A stretch of DNA of 64,000 bases from Elysia chlorotica (lineage: Eukaryota > Mollusca > Gastropoda > Plakobranchidae). The notes under the pieces were generated by a model. That model saw only the letters and a list, made by a program, of their open reading frames with translations, had not been told where the DNA came from and did no database searches. This document shows positions 46,788 through 60,013 of the stretch, one piece after another (position 1 is the first letter of the stretch; every line of letters begins with the position of its first letter). Both the position numbers and the translations under genes were made by a program. The DNA lies in NCBI GenBank assembly GCA_003991915.1, contig RQTK01000021.1, positions 649,929 to 713,928 of the forward strand, given 5' to 3'.

Positions 46788-47380
46788 ATGGAGACAATAG
46801 GAGGACAACAGGTACAGGGCATGGTTAGCGATACGTATACAAGTGGTAAGCTTAAGAAGTTTTTAAAAGAATGGCAAAACTATACAACTGGTCCCTTCTT
46901 ACTGTCTTGTATAGACGGATGCAGACTTAATTTTGACACATTTCCAGAGCAGTCCAAAATACCACATCCTTTAAAACTGAAACAGGCGCAGGTGGTGGCT
47001 CTGGCAAAAATGATTAGGGAGTTCGAGTCGGATAAGGTGATAGAAAAATGTAAAAGGGAAGTCGGTGATTTTGTAAACAACGTTTTTCTTCGAGAGAAAA
47101 AAAAAGATTCAAATGAATCTGAGAAAAAATACAGAATGATTCTAAACGTAAAACAACTAGATCTAATTTATAGTACAGTTTACATCAAGTATGTGCATTT
47201 GTAGGATGGATACCCTTGAGTCATGTTTAAAGTTAAACTTGATTGAGCCAAACTGCTTTATGGCTATAACACGCCTACCAATTACCATGCAGTGCCTATC
47301 CACGCAGATGACACAAAGTATCTGAAGTTTATGGTTAATGACCAACTTTATAAATTTATACCTTGCCTTGCCTCAGGGGT
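46788..47380 (+). pseudogene. DIRS-type reverse transcriptase remnant (N-terminal half)
   Basis: The open frame from 46,788 to 47,204 contains LKKFLKEWQNYTTGPFLLS, a long helical segment, GDFVNNVFLREKKKD and KYRMILNVKQLD. This is the order seen at the start of DIRS/Ngaro-family reverse transcriptases. After a shift, MDTLESCLKL (47,206 on) and, in another frame, YHAVPIHADDTKYLKFMVND (47,283 on) continue the same domain. The copy stops before the YxDD catalytic box, and no RNase H, methylase or tyrosine recombinase follows. It is non-functional. Confidence 0.75.
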
Positions 47381-48102
<722 letters not shown>

Positions 48103-49434
48103 TCGCCCCGGGACTTAAATATCACCTGGTGCTACCAATAGTACCATCTACGTAAAGGATTCACAACTTACAATACGAGATAACAGCCAGTAAAGCATCT
48201 GTTACGTGTATAGATTTAATTTAGTCTTGAACTTATTCTGGCGCTGCGAGCTACACCTATGACCTCAATTAACTTCACGGCGCCCCTCTGTCTACTCTGT
48301 CTATCCTCCTCCTTTCCGCCTTAGTCACCGCACCAACTATTGTACCGGTACTGATAATACGCTTAGTGATATACCTATTGTCCCATCAGCAAATAAAAGT
48401 ATCTATAATCTTTGCATCGTCTTCTGTTCGTTCATTTAGAGTTTGTTAATAAACATGGAACCCTAACTTAACAGCAATATTGTTGTGGCTTTACGTACTA
48501 ACACCATCTCACTAGACCATTGTGACAAACGCGCGATTTTTTTGGACCATCCGAAGACATGAATGGTTAGAGTAGAAGTACTAGAACTTAGAAGTAGAAC
48601 AGTAGACGCTCAACGAAACTTGGAGAGGGCCATCCACACGTAACTTGCATGCTTTCAATACATGTTGAGAATTTCTTTCTGTTTATTTATTTCAAACGAC
48701 GAGGTATCCTATATTATAAGTTTAAAATGTCTTTGAGTCGATCGGACACTAGGTTAACATCTTGATTACACCTCTGGCCTAATTGTAATGTTGCTTTGCC
48801 GGTGTACTACTGAACCTTAACTTCTGACCCAATTACATTGGGCCCTATTGTTAGTTTAAAACTGACTGTAAAATACTAACCTACTTTCCATGTTATTGGG
48901 GCAAAACTGAATGGACGCACTATTCGGACGACGCTTGTTGTGTGGGAAACTAAAAGTTTAGTAGTTTCTAGATTGATCGAATTCGAGAGATGCGCCAGTT
49001 CTGCAGAAGACTCCAGACCAGCTAGACGTGCTTAGCTGCTCTGCAAATTGGTTAGATTAGTCTAAGATTTTGACTAAGTTATAACTTATAATCCAGTATT
49101 TTGGATTGATGATTTTAAGAGTATTAACAACGTGTTAGCCACTTTGATTTTGTAATACTGCTTGATTTATATATCCTGTATTACGCGATTTTACGTTATT
49201 TACGCGACTCAAATAATTCACAGAAGTGTTAGACTGATTTATAATTGTATCGAATGTAAAATGAGTACCGTATCTCCTAACTATTGTAAACGCCTGGGGC
49301 TCTTTGTGTAATTGGATCTATACGTTGGTAATACACGGGTTTCTCAGTCATCGAACAGATTGGACTTGGCAATGATTAGATCTATAAAAAAATTATATAC
49401 TTTTGTATTCTTTTGATTTTCAATAATACATGAT
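48103..49434. other. no gene recognised
   Basis: AT-rich sequence without coding signal. Confidence 0.5.
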
Positions 49435-49600
49435 GGTAAAGTGTTGTTGCTTAGCGTCCAACGTCAGCCCTTTAAGTAATATTGTGGACAGGCCCTAAGA
49501 CTAACGTCTGACAAGTTTATGCACTGCCACATAAAGACAGTGCGGGGATACCATGACTCTGTCTCAGCCGACCACATTGATATCAGCGTATCCATATTTA
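49435..49600 (-). mobile_element. SINE 3' part, minus strand
   Basis: The minus strand reads GTCGGCTGAGACAGAGTCAT, GGTATCCCCGCACTGTC, GTCAGACGTTAGTCTTAGGG and GACGTTGGACGC, matching the 3' two thirds of the SINE at 32,959. The tRNA head is missing. Confidence 0.75.
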
Positions 49601-50848
49601 GTTGTCTTTGTTCCTAAGGAAGGCGTCTTAGTGCAGCCTTTGGATCATCCTCATTAACACTTAAATAGATATAGTGCCAATCGAAACAGACAGATTTAAT
49701 TAAACACAAACAGTTTAAAAAAAAACCCGTACAAATCGACTTTGTAAAGTTGGCAGCTCTAACTAAAGACATAAACCATAGCCAGACGTCTCCGGCACCT
49801 GGCCCCCAATTAACTGGGGCATTGTTCTGGCGGTCCGGGCGTGGTTTTCAGTAGACAGCCCCTTGCGTCATCTGCAGCTTGGGATACCAGAGGGGGGTAC
49901 ACGTTGTATGCGTATATAGGTCCTACGTCTTTGTGTTAAAATAATAATCAGTTTGAGGTCGTCTCATAAAACTTTGTTAATGAACACGTAGTGGTAACAC
50001 ATTTCCTTCGTCAATTTATTTGTTGTTTTTTTTCTATGGTCTGATCCTCATAAAAAATCTGATGTATAAAAGTAAACATTTTAAAAACACTTTCAGGTGA
50101 CTACACACGCCCTTCTTGAGTTAATAATAATGTAATACAACATTTAGATTGTAAACTGTGTAAAATAAACGTTTCTTAAACCGTGTGCGCCCATAACATC
50201 ATCAATAATTGAGTATTTTATTTGTAAGATCTTTGACCAGACGAATGAAACATTCTTGATCGAAAGGTCTACAACATCGAACATTTCAAGGTTCAAGGTT
50301 TATTGAATATTGATCGATTTCGTTTCATCAATTGGGCGCCTTTGTTTTGTGACGGATGTATACAGTCTTTAAAAATTCTATGTGAAAAAAACTGAAATGG
50401 TGATTTTCTAAATTTTGAAATTATATTTTATTGGGGTTTGGAGCGAAGTGGTAAGTAGGTGAACACTAGAAAATTGTTTTGACTGTGCCATTCCGGCAAT
50501 AATCAAATAATAATTAAAAAAAAAAAGTCAATATGGACGATAACGTCTATTTTACGACAAATACCAAAAACTTTACCAATCCATTAGGATTTAGAAAACA
50601 CAAGAGGTATAACTATTTCAAAGCGTAGCCATATTAATTATTATCCTATCCTACTTCTTCTGGACCAGCAAGCACACTGAATTTTGTAAAGCAGCAGGCC
50701 AAGAATTCCACGCACCGTCGTGTGTGTGTATTCTTGTGTCAAGGTGTGTATGGTGGATCATCTCGTCTTTTTGAGGGCATCGGTGCGTGATAAAATATCT
50801 TGATAGGGAGATGCTGGGCGCTCTGCTCAGATATATCAGTGGAGTCAG
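49601..50848. other. no gene recognised
   Basis: AT-rich sequence. Nothing recognisable on either strand. Confidence 0.5.
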
Positions 50849-50917
<69 letters not shown>

Positions 50918-50918
50918 C
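50849..50918. repeat. (GA)n(G)n tract
   Basis: About 29 GA units followed by a run of nine G. Confidence 0.97.
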
Positions 50919-51371
50919 AAGGGAGAGACAGAGAAACAGGAGATTGAATAAAAAGACGCTTTTCATCTATAAGTACAAGTCAAGAACAGTTTATCAGGCT
51001 AATGAATGAAATACATGCATCGTACATTATAGGTTTCCTGTAAGTGTAAGCTTTAACCCACAAGCAGTCAAACATGTTACTGGTACAAGAGAACCTAAAA
51101 ATGTAATGTTGCTAGAAGGTGAAACTTTTTAGGTACCGGGTAATGCGCCATCACTTGTCCAGATTGATAAGGAATTTATGCTACGTTCTTAATTTTTTTT
51201 TTAAAATTAATGTGTACTTAGATACAACTATGTTTAAGTAGAACTTTTGCTAATGGTGTTGCTACATGTATTAGCATAACTGTTTATTTATTGCAAAGCC
51301 TGTGCTTGACAAAATAATTTTCGATACCGGTATGTATGTTCTTAATATATATATATTGACTGAATAAACAT

Positions 51372-51577
51372 TGAAATTTATAATGACGCCACGCACGCAG
51401 TACATTTTGACTTCAAATAGCGGGTGCCCAATGTGTGTAAATGAGTACTTGACGTCCTTGATTGTTTTTTGGTTGTTTTTTTTAATCTGAAAAAAATTTC
51501 AGCTTAATGTATTTGAGTTAACATCTAACCCACATAACATTCAACAAAGAAAACAACTCTCCCACCGGATAAAAACA
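51372..51577 (+). repeat. inverted repeat C, left arm
   Basis: This 206 bp arm (TGAAATTTATAATGACGCC to CCGGATAAAAACA) is present in inverted form at 52,452-52,658 with near identity. The spacer is 874 bp. Confidence 0.93.
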
Positions 51578-51583
51578 TGATGC

Positions 51584-52406
51584 CACCAATGAAATACAAA
51601 AAAGCCTTAAAATTCTCAATTACTCACCAAATTTTAGATCTACACCCATGATCACATTCCCAAGTTTATGAAAACTGACTAGTTGTACAAACTTATTCCT
51701 GGCGATATTCATTTTTTTTTCTTTCTATAGACATCTGAGGTTTAATTATCAGCATTGACTGAATCTAATATTATATTTTTACGCCCCCCTCCCCCTTATA
51801 AGAACATAATTTGAAAACAAAAACTTTAAAGATAAATACATAAAAATTATAATAATCGTCTGGGATGGAATCCATAAATGAAAACCATCCATATGGATTT
51901 GTTGTTTTAAAATATTGTCTACAAACCACACCTACAGCAACAAAGACACAGATTACTGGAGTAGGTTGCTCAAGACTTGAGTGGTAGATTATTTTATAGC
52001 CTGTACAAGGAGACCAAAATTGTGCCAAGCGCCATCTAAATGTAATCTTTAATCTAGCTAGAGCTAGAAATCTAGATCTAAACGGTATGATAGTCTATTG
52101 ATTCTATACTTCGATAGGATACTGAGAGGGTAGAATCAATGTAATTTAGTCTCAGATGACTATGAAAGAACTCAATGCATAGTTATTTAAATCTTTAAAA
52201 AGTAGATACAATCCAAAATAATTATGTCCATAGAGCTACATATGTGATATTAGAATTTTTTTGCAGTCAATCTAGATTCTAGGTTTAGATCTAGATCTAA
52301 TGCTGCAGTGTATAGCTATGTAGGCCTACCAAATTCGCTTTTTGTTCTGATCTTGTGTCTGTTTTAACAAACCGCTGAAACCAAAGTGCTGACTCTATCT
52401 TTCTTT

Positions 52407-52410
<4 letters not shown>
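51584..52410. other. spacer of the large inverted repeat, no gene
   Basis: AT-rich sequence with AGATCTAG-type runs at 52,046-52,080 and 52,270-52,300. The minus-strand ORF at 51,771-52,028 shows no domain. Confidence 0.5.

Positions 52411-52451
<41 letters not shown>
52411..52451. repeat. (TG)n(AG)n microsatellite at a rearrangement edge
   Basis: About 10 TG units, then about 10 AG units, ending exactly where the inverted copy of repeat C starts. Confidence 0.95.
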
Positions 52452-53208
52452 TGTTTTTATCCGGTGGGAGAGTTGTTTTCTTTGTTGAATGTTATGTGGG
52501 TTAGATGTTAACTCAAATAAATTAAGCTGAAATTTTTTTCAGATTAAAAAAAAAAAAACCAAAAAACAATCAAGGACGTCAAGTACTCATTACACACATT
52601 GGGCACCCGCTACTTGAAGTCAAAATGTACTGCGTGCGTGGCGTCATTATAAATTTCAGTGACAAAATCAACGAGTGGCCTCTATCATGTTGGCCATATG
52701 TCCACATTATTTACAGATATAAGATAACACAACTGCACGTTCCTGAAATAAAGGGGAGGGGAAGGCAAGGGTGTTTCCATCAGTTTTATAAATACACTGT
52801 GAGGACAAACAAATTAATTGACATTCGATTTCCAAAAAAAAAGAAAATAATGGTTTTGAAAAATAACATTGCTAAAGGAGAAAAGAAGGCACAAAATATT
52901 TAATAGTCAGTTGTTGATTTTCATACACACAGAGAAATCCGAGAAATTAACAAGGAGATGTTGGGCTATCCCCTTTAATGCAGGGCATGTCTCTCAGACT
53001 GAAACTTACAAGTGTAGACAAAGGAGGTGTATTCAGGACTGGAATTAGGTCAGGGTGGACTCGACTGAAACATTAAGCGATACGCATGAGTAAAACTTGA
53101 GGGCCTTTTAAATAAAATAAAAAACTGGTGTTTGTATAGATCTGTATTACTATTAGACTTTGTACAGGCTAGACAAGCCAATGCATGATGCACAAAGAAC
53201 ACCACTGT
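52452..53208 (-). repeat. mosaic of three inverted copies
   Basis: 52,452-52,658 is the inverse of 51,372-51,577. 52,657-52,696 is the inverse of 53,794-53,833. 52,697-53,208 is the inverse of 62,605-63,122, the region holding the OSGEPL1 splice acceptor and the first bases of its exon. The three blocks are joined end to end with overlaps of zero to two bases. A 29 bp motif (CAACTCTCCCACCGGATAAA...) found at 51,554 recurs directly after the mosaic at 53,210-53,238. Confidence 0.9.
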
Positions 53209-53238
53209 ACAACTCTCCCACCGGATAAAAACATGATG

Positions 53239-53945
53239 AAGTACATGTAATAATAATGTATCCATAATCACGATAAATTGCCGTTTTTGATAACACACTG
53301 ACGTCAAAGCATGATGCATATCTGGTTTGAAGCAGCAGCGCACTTTCAATCAAAGCACATTCATACGTGGGATGGGGAATGCTTCAGTCTTGTTCTTTTA
53401 CTAGTTCCAGGGCTTCAATACAACAGGTTTACGGCTAGAACCAAGTTAGTGCATAGGGATGTTATCGAAGCCAGTCTTGCGGAAACAAAATGAGCAGAGT
53501 CGTGTAAAACGATGTATGCACCCCTTTCACAATTAAGACTAACACTAAGTAACAGCGTATAATGGTGCATGCTATATTTTTAGATAGTTGTCTTATGCAT
53601 GATTCACTTTGCACTAAGGCATACAATATTAAATTTGAATGCAGCTGGTGTTGGGGACATTAGGCCCTTCCCTTCACGGAGGCCTATCTGTTGATTTATG
53701 AACACCGCCATTTCAAAATAAGGAAATATGGTAGTACTGCGCATCGAAATTTCAACATACACGTATCTAATATCCACACAACAAAGCAATAAATGGCCAA
53801 CATGATAGAGGCCACTCGTTGATTTTGTCACTGTCTGGCACTACATAGGATTTGTCAGACTTAAGTCTTGGGACCCCCTGTCTTATACATGCATGACAAA
53901 TATCTAGGAGATGTTTCTGTCCGACAGAACAGTTAAGAGAAGAGA
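53239..53945. other. no gene; contains source of block D
   Basis: Holds 53,794-53,833 (TGGCCAACATGATAGAGGCC...), the inverse of 52,657-52,696. A weak SINE-tail-like piece (GTCAGACTTAAGTCTTGGGA) is near 53,854. Confidence 0.5.
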
Positions 53946-53964
53946 TATATATATATATATATAT

Positions 53965-54022
<58 letters not shown>
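53946..54022. repeat. (TA)n(GA)n microsatellite
   Basis: About 11 TA units, then about 27 GA units. Confidence 0.96.
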
Positions 54023-54031
<9 letters not shown>

Positions 54032-54614
54032 GAGGAGAAAGAGAGAGATCCCGCCGACGTCCCGGCTTGTCGGCACCTTTTTATAAAATAGCACAAATGA
54101 GGGACATCGGGCCACAGAGGTAGAACGGTTACATGTGTACTAGAAGTATAGTAGAACTCTAGGTCTCGGCAGCACGTCGGCATATCGCTCACCGCAGAGG
54201 ATCTCGCCAACTCATGTTGTTATCAATAGTTCACGCCAGCACCAGTGTGAAAACTGATTTTATCATATTTCACTGAAACTGCTATGAAGCTAATGTAATA
54301 GTCAGATTCACTAAGCGGCATGGCGTTTTGGGATGCGGCAAAGTCTCAATCGTGCATCTCCACTGATACGTGAAGGTAACTTCATCAGAGAAGCTCTCTT
54401 AGTTCGTCTACTGCTGGTCTAAGGTCCCCAGGTGGACCTTTAACGACGATTGATAACGATGGATAACTACTAGTGACAGTATCATGATAAAACTGTCACA
54501 TTCCGGTCGTACCTTTGGATAGACTCATCCTCAAAACTGTTTCAGCTTTCCATGTTTTTTCAATGCCAATTATAGCAATGTCCAAGGTTGTAATACATGT
54601 AGTACAAAATTGTA
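54023..54614. other. no gene recognised
   Basis: Mixed-composition sequence with short ORFs only. Confidence 0.45.
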
Positions 54615-54745
54615 CCATACTACTGTTGAGTTGAGTTGGTTTAACGTTTTTCCTATTGTGGACAGGCCCCAAAAATGTCGACTGATAATTTCGTGTGCTA
54701 CCACACACGAGACAGGGCGGGAAGACCTGCAGTCCTTTGACCTTA
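54615..54745 (-). mobile_element. SINE 3' part, minus strand
   Basis: The inverse reads CCCGCCCTGTCTCGTGTGTG, GTCGACATTTTTGGGGCCTG and AACGTTAAACCAACTCAAC, matching the SINE 3' region with more divergence than the copy at 49,435. Confidence 0.6.
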
Positions 54746-54873
54746 AGATATAATTTTAACTTTACTTAGGCACTCCTCCGTTTTCACGCTCACTCCCCAT
54801 TTTCACACATTATGAGTCAGAGTCAACCGCACCTCGTCAATCCAGACCTACAGAGTTCCTGGCGCTTCAACCT

Positions 54874-54923
54874 CCTCCCCCCCCCCCCCCCCCCCCACCC
54901 CACACCACACGCGCACCCCCCCC

Positions 54924-54953
<30 letters not shown>
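54874..54953. repeat. two poly-C runs and (CA)n
   Basis: About 23 C (54,874-54,896) and about 24 C (54,917-54,940), separated by ACCCCACACCACACGCGCA, then a short CA run. Confidence 0.95.
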
Positions 54954-54954
<1 letters not shown>

Positions 54955-57647
54955 ATGTGCTTAATTACACCAGCCCTTCTCCTCACCAGCGATGTCTGGC
55001 CACCCCCGCTTGGTGCACTGAAGCCCAGTCATGATTCTAGTACATGTATTACATTATAAAAGTCTGGGAATTAAGCTTTCAATGTCGATAAGATTTAATT
55101 TATGCAGACAGTGTCTATCACCGATGCAGACACACCACGCATACACCCCACACCAACACAACACTCCTACAGTTTATTTCAATAGCCGTGTCTAAGATTA
55201 GCCTACTCACTGTTTATCCATATCCACTCCCCAGAGGAGGCAACCCGAGTAAATCAAGCACAAGTTGGAAATTTGAATTAATTTTGGAGTTATTTACAGC
55301 AAGTAATGAAGCAACAAGCGCTTTTTAAGAGTTTGCATTTTTAAAATCTCATTCATTATTTTAACCAGAGATAATTATTTTCATTTGGGGATGAAAAAGG
55401 TCAAAATAGAGTTTTCTTTGTTTGGAGGGCTCCAGTTCAAAGCTTATAATAAGTGTGCCCGATTAACCGTGGTTGCTAAGATTACAAAAGTCTTGATCCG
55501 TCGTGGTACGTTATTAAAAACTGAGAGGTAACACGACTGTGCACAATTCCATTTTATGTTTATCTTCTAAATTACAAAGACTTAAAAAAATCATTAATCA
55601 TGCTCTTCTGTTCTAGATTAGGCACTACTCTTAATTACATAAGAACAGCTGGGGAACATAAAGATACAAAAGATGTTGGATGTGTGTGTGTGTGTGTGTG
55701 TGTCAGGGTGTCCGTGGTCGATCATCTAGCCCTTGAGTGACCACAGGAGCGTCAAATCGAGATAAAAAGGAGAGGCTGGACTATGGCGGCACCAAGACAT
55801 AAACCCACCCCCCCCCCCACGAAAAAGTTGGTAAACAAAGAAGGAAATAGGAGACCCCAAACAAAAACCCCCCCCCCCCCCCCCAAGTAAATGATTGTCA
55901 AAAAAAGGATATGCGATTACATGACATTTTATTGTCAGAAGAAAAACAAATAATACGCCTATGGTTAACAGACGAAGGACACAATTATAAAAACATTAAA
56001 GACAAGTCTGAAACATTTCCATAAAACCTGATTAAATGATGACTACATGTATACATGTATAATCATGTCCTTTATATCGTGCTCGTTGCTCATAGTTATA
56101 GCATAGCATAGAAATTAAATTTGGTGAAAGTGATATAAAAGATTCAATTTTTGGTGTTTTTTTATCTTTCGGGTATTATGTGTCTAGTGGATACATCATG
56201 GCATAAATATCAAGAAAACAGTTCTCTTGGACAAATTAAAATTTATCATGTACTCTAATTCCGCTTGGACCTCAAGCTGCAGGGAGTTGATTGTCGCCTG
56301 TTGCTGCTGAGAGAGGAGAAGTGTCCATTGGGAGAACCACTTGGGGGAATTCTCGCGGCGGCGGCGATGGGACAGGACAGTTCCTGTAGTCATGTGATTC
56401 GACGATCCTGGCTGATGTTCGCGCTCCTTGGGGCGTGGAGGTTTTTCAGAGCGCCCACAAAACACGTAAGCTGATGGGGGAGACCATCAATAAAGCTATT
56501 GAGAAGGTCTTGCTCCATTTGCCTTCTGGGGCAAAATCAAGAAGTAATCCGAAATGGATTACCTTAGAGTGGGGCGATGTGTAGAGTCTCTCCTCTATTA
56601 AAAATTTAGCCTCAGTATCGCTGTTTCTAAATGCAAATGATTCCTAAAACTGTCAAGTATTAAGTCAAAATTATACGGATTGCACGTGACAGTGCACATA
56701 TGACAGATTGCACGTAAACATTGTCTGGCCTCAAATTCTAAGTGCAAAAAACAAAACAAAACAAACAACCACAACAGAAATTGAAGCTTTCTGGTCGCCC
56801 AAAACACAAAATTATGGAATTTCTTAAAAGCTTGAATTAAAAAAAAAAAGAAGTCTGTAAAATACAGACACAAAAATTTTCATTCGAGAAAAGGGTGCGA
56901 TACAAGAGTTGAATCATAGTCTTGCTATCTAGAGAACTAAAAATAACTCCCCTGTTTTGACGGTCCGTTAAAAACGGACCCACTGCGCGCGCGATGGTAC
57001 CGTACACGAATCGTACTTCAACACTACTTCCGCATGTTCCGCCACGTACGTTCACGCCCACATAAAATAGGTCTGCACTCGGTGAGGTATCCCTTGAGCC
57101 GATTTGTGGATGTGGGCTCAGGACTAGGGGTAGGGATGGGTGTTTGAGACGGCTCCTCAATTGTAATGATCAGCGTAACGTTTTTCTCAGTACACATTGT
57201 AACAATGCTATCCCATCCCATGACAGGCGCTAGGATTTCCCGTTTACAGAAGATTGATGTCTCTGCACTTCATGATAATGATAGGTTTGCTCCCAACGGA
57301 CACACCCACGGTGATTTTGGAGATTGGTGCTCCTGATAAAGGTACCGTGGTTGTATTTCTCCATTATTCCTACACACTACATCCATTGTATGTGATTCGT
57401 TCGAGTTAAAGGACTGAAAGGTTCACGAGTGCGTGTATAGTTTCTAACTCTGAGTAACAGAACCCTCCACCACAGAATGAAAACGAAACCTTCGACATGT
57501 AGGCCTACCAAGTTGAGAAGATTTGTGTGAACAAAATATCAACATGTGAACGATAAATCGGATGATACGAAAGGAATTTAGTAAGCTTACCTATCATAGA
57601 AGTTTGTATGTTCTAACATAGGAAGGTAAACATTGCAATATCTTTGA
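54954..57647. other. no gene recognised
   Basis: Contains a TG microsatellite (55,680-55,702) and C runs (55,808, 55,868-55,884). ORFs on both strands near 56,200-56,470 have natural-looking composition but I cannot assign them. Nothing else shows coding structure. Confidence 0.45.
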
Positions 57648-57836
57648 TGGTAGTTGCCCCTTCGTGAAAAGAATCGTTGACTTCAGCGGTTTTCGCAGCT
57701 CAATGCGGTGCTCTTGTGAAGAAAAAACAAACAACGAAATACATGGTAGTTGCCCCTTCGTGAAAAGAATCGTTGACTTCAGCGGTTTTCGCAGCTCAAT
57801 GCGGTGCTCTTGTGAAGAAAAAACAAACAACGAAAA
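57648..57836. repeat. 96 bp tandem duplication
   Basis: TGGTAGTTGCCCCTTCGTGA at 57,648 and 57,744 starts two almost identical units that include GTTGACTTCAGCGGTTTTCG. The two-fold repeated ORFs on both strands come from this. Confidence 0.95.
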
Positions 57837-57900
57837 CAGGGTAGCGTTATAAACAGCCCATCTTAGTACAGCTGTCTGAGAAGTGGATTTTGGTAAATTT

Positions 57901-57907
57901 ATTTCTC

Positions 57908-57953
<46 letters not shown>

Positions 57954-57971
57954 ACACACACGCACTCTCTT

Positions 57972-58013
<42 letters not shown>

Positions 58014-58018
58014 CTCTT
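57901..58018. repeat. (CT)n compound tract
   Basis: Two CT runs separated by a CACACACACGCACT segment. Confidence 0.96.
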
Positions 58019-58079
58019 TCACTCTCACCTGCTATCTCTCCCCTCTCTCTCAGTCTTCCTATCCCTGTTTCTCTCTCGA

Positions 58080-58300
58080 AAGGGAAAGAAGAAGAAGAAG
58101 AAGAAGAAGAAGAAGAAGAAGAAGAAGAAGAAGAAGAAGAAGAAGAAGAAGAAGAAGAAGAAGAAGAAGAAGAAGAAGAGGAGGAGGAGGAGGAGGAGGA
58201 GGAAGGGGAGGAGTTGGGGAAGGGAGAGAGGGGAGGGGGAAGAGAAGGATGGGGAAAGGAGAGGGAAAAGGAAACGAAGGAAGAGGAGAAGGAAAAGATG
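58080..58300. repeat. (GAA)n, (GAG)n and purine-only tract
   Basis: About 32 GAA units, then about 8 GAG units, then almost pure purine sequence to 58,297. Directly flanked by pyrimidine tracts on both sides, so strand bias flips twice within 500 bp. The long Lys/Glu/Arg ORFs are artefacts. Confidence 0.97.
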
Positions 58301-58470
<170 letters not shown>

Positions 58471-58568
58471 ACCTCTGTATTTTGACCTGGGCGCTGTCCA
58501 GGAACCGGAGACATCACGTATTGTGAAGACCTGTTTACAATGGTGTCCAGAGAGGGCGTTGCTCACAT

Positions 58569-58770
58569 CAAAAGCTGAGAAACATTACTATAATTATTTG
58601 AATTACAATGTGCACTATTGGGTGATGTCACTCATCCGACCGAGGCCCCCGACTCACCCCAGCTTTTAGATCTATCTCAGAGCTGATACAGTGAGCATGA
58701 GGGTTGGTGAACTTTGTGCAGGAAAACTTCCACTGTTTTGTTGTTGTTGTTTTGTTTTTTTACCTCGTGG
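58569..58770 (+). repeat. local direct repeat E, copy 1
   Basis: About 200 bp (AAGCTGAGAAACATTACTAT to GTTTTTTTACCTCGT) is repeated at 61,450-61,640 with about 10 differences. Confidence 0.92.
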
Positions 58771-59942
58771 GAACTGTGAATGAAAAGTCAGAGCGTGGGA
58801 ACATTCTTGTCGCTTTGCCTATGAGGGGTCTTGGGGTCGAAATTAAAATTCCGCAAGCCTTCTCGTTAACTTTTATATCTTGTGGTGTACGGTATGCGAC
58901 GAACTCAACTTTTAGTTTACCTACATATCGGTCTGCCCAGAGAGCACCATTAACGACGCCCGTGGATCATGTATCGGTCAAACCTGCTCAAAAAATTTAC
59001 CTGCACTCGCAACAATGCCAGAATTGATTTGTGAAGAATTCAGCACATTATAAACTGCAATATCTTACTTAAAGTATAATAATTTTTAAATAATAATGTG
59101 TTGATATATGTAAATTTTGTTTTGGTAACATCGTATAGGCTATACGGGAGAAATAAGCTATAGAAAAAAGGTTATTTCAGGATTAAAGGTTTAAAATTAC
59201 AACCTGTCTTTAAATACTTATATGTGCCCAAGTTCACGATCAAATGTAATAGTTCTTCGATAGAAATATTGAGTTTATTTCAAGAACCAGTGGACATCAA
59301 AATTACTCCTTATTGCCGGCAATACATAGGTTTTTTTTTAAAGTTTCAAAGTATGAAACTGGTACTTACGATCCGATTTTTGGAAAATTATGCAACACTC
59401 ATGCTACTATGGTTGTGTTCAAAACCAGACACCAAATAGAAGGACACGCCTCTTTTAGATCCATTGACTGGACACACACATATTATACTTTCATTTAAAT
59501 AATTTTTTCGTGCCTCCTAAAGGAATTCAGTGGGCATGTCTTACTATTCTTTATCATTCATATCCATAGTCTTGCACATCGATAACTTTCTTCTTTGGAT
59601 ACATAGATCTAGTTGAAATTGAATGGTCTTTGTTGAGCGACATCAAATAGGGATCATAGCGGTTAAGTGGTACATCATACATGTAGAAATCATGCTCTAA
59701 GTGGCAAGGCGATTCGGTCCCGACGCATTTACAAGTCGTGAGTTCTTATCCCACAAAAGGTCATCATATATCGATAATTTCCACACAAGTTAAAGTCTAC
59801 TTCTAATCACTGTGGCAAATTATTATATAAAAAAAAATTCTCTTAATTAGGCTACATGATTGTATAATAATCCAGTGGTCTGCATTACTTTTTCCTAATC
59901 TATATAGATGCAAAGGCCGATATATATATTATATATTTACAC
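58771..59942. other. no gene; possible decayed SINE head
   Basis: A tRNA-like segment (TCTAAGTGGCAAGGCGATTC ... GTGAGTTCTTATCCC, 59,697-59,752) may be a decayed SINE head. Otherwise AT-rich without coding signal. Confidence 0.4.
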
Positions 59943-59948
59943 ACACAC

Positions 59949-60013
<65 letters not shown>
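59943..60013. repeat. (CA)n(GA)n microsatellite
   Basis: A short CA run, then about 28 GA units. Confidence 0.96.

Noticed and set aside
52625..52903. 92-codon plus-strand ORF
   Set aside because: It is the antisense reading of the inverted copy of the OSGEPL1 5' region and has low-complexity basic content.
56196..56474. Overlapping 89-codon minus and 69-codon plus ORFs
   Set aside because: The composition is somewhat protein-like, but no family, splice context or conserved motif could be identified, so it is not called as a gene.
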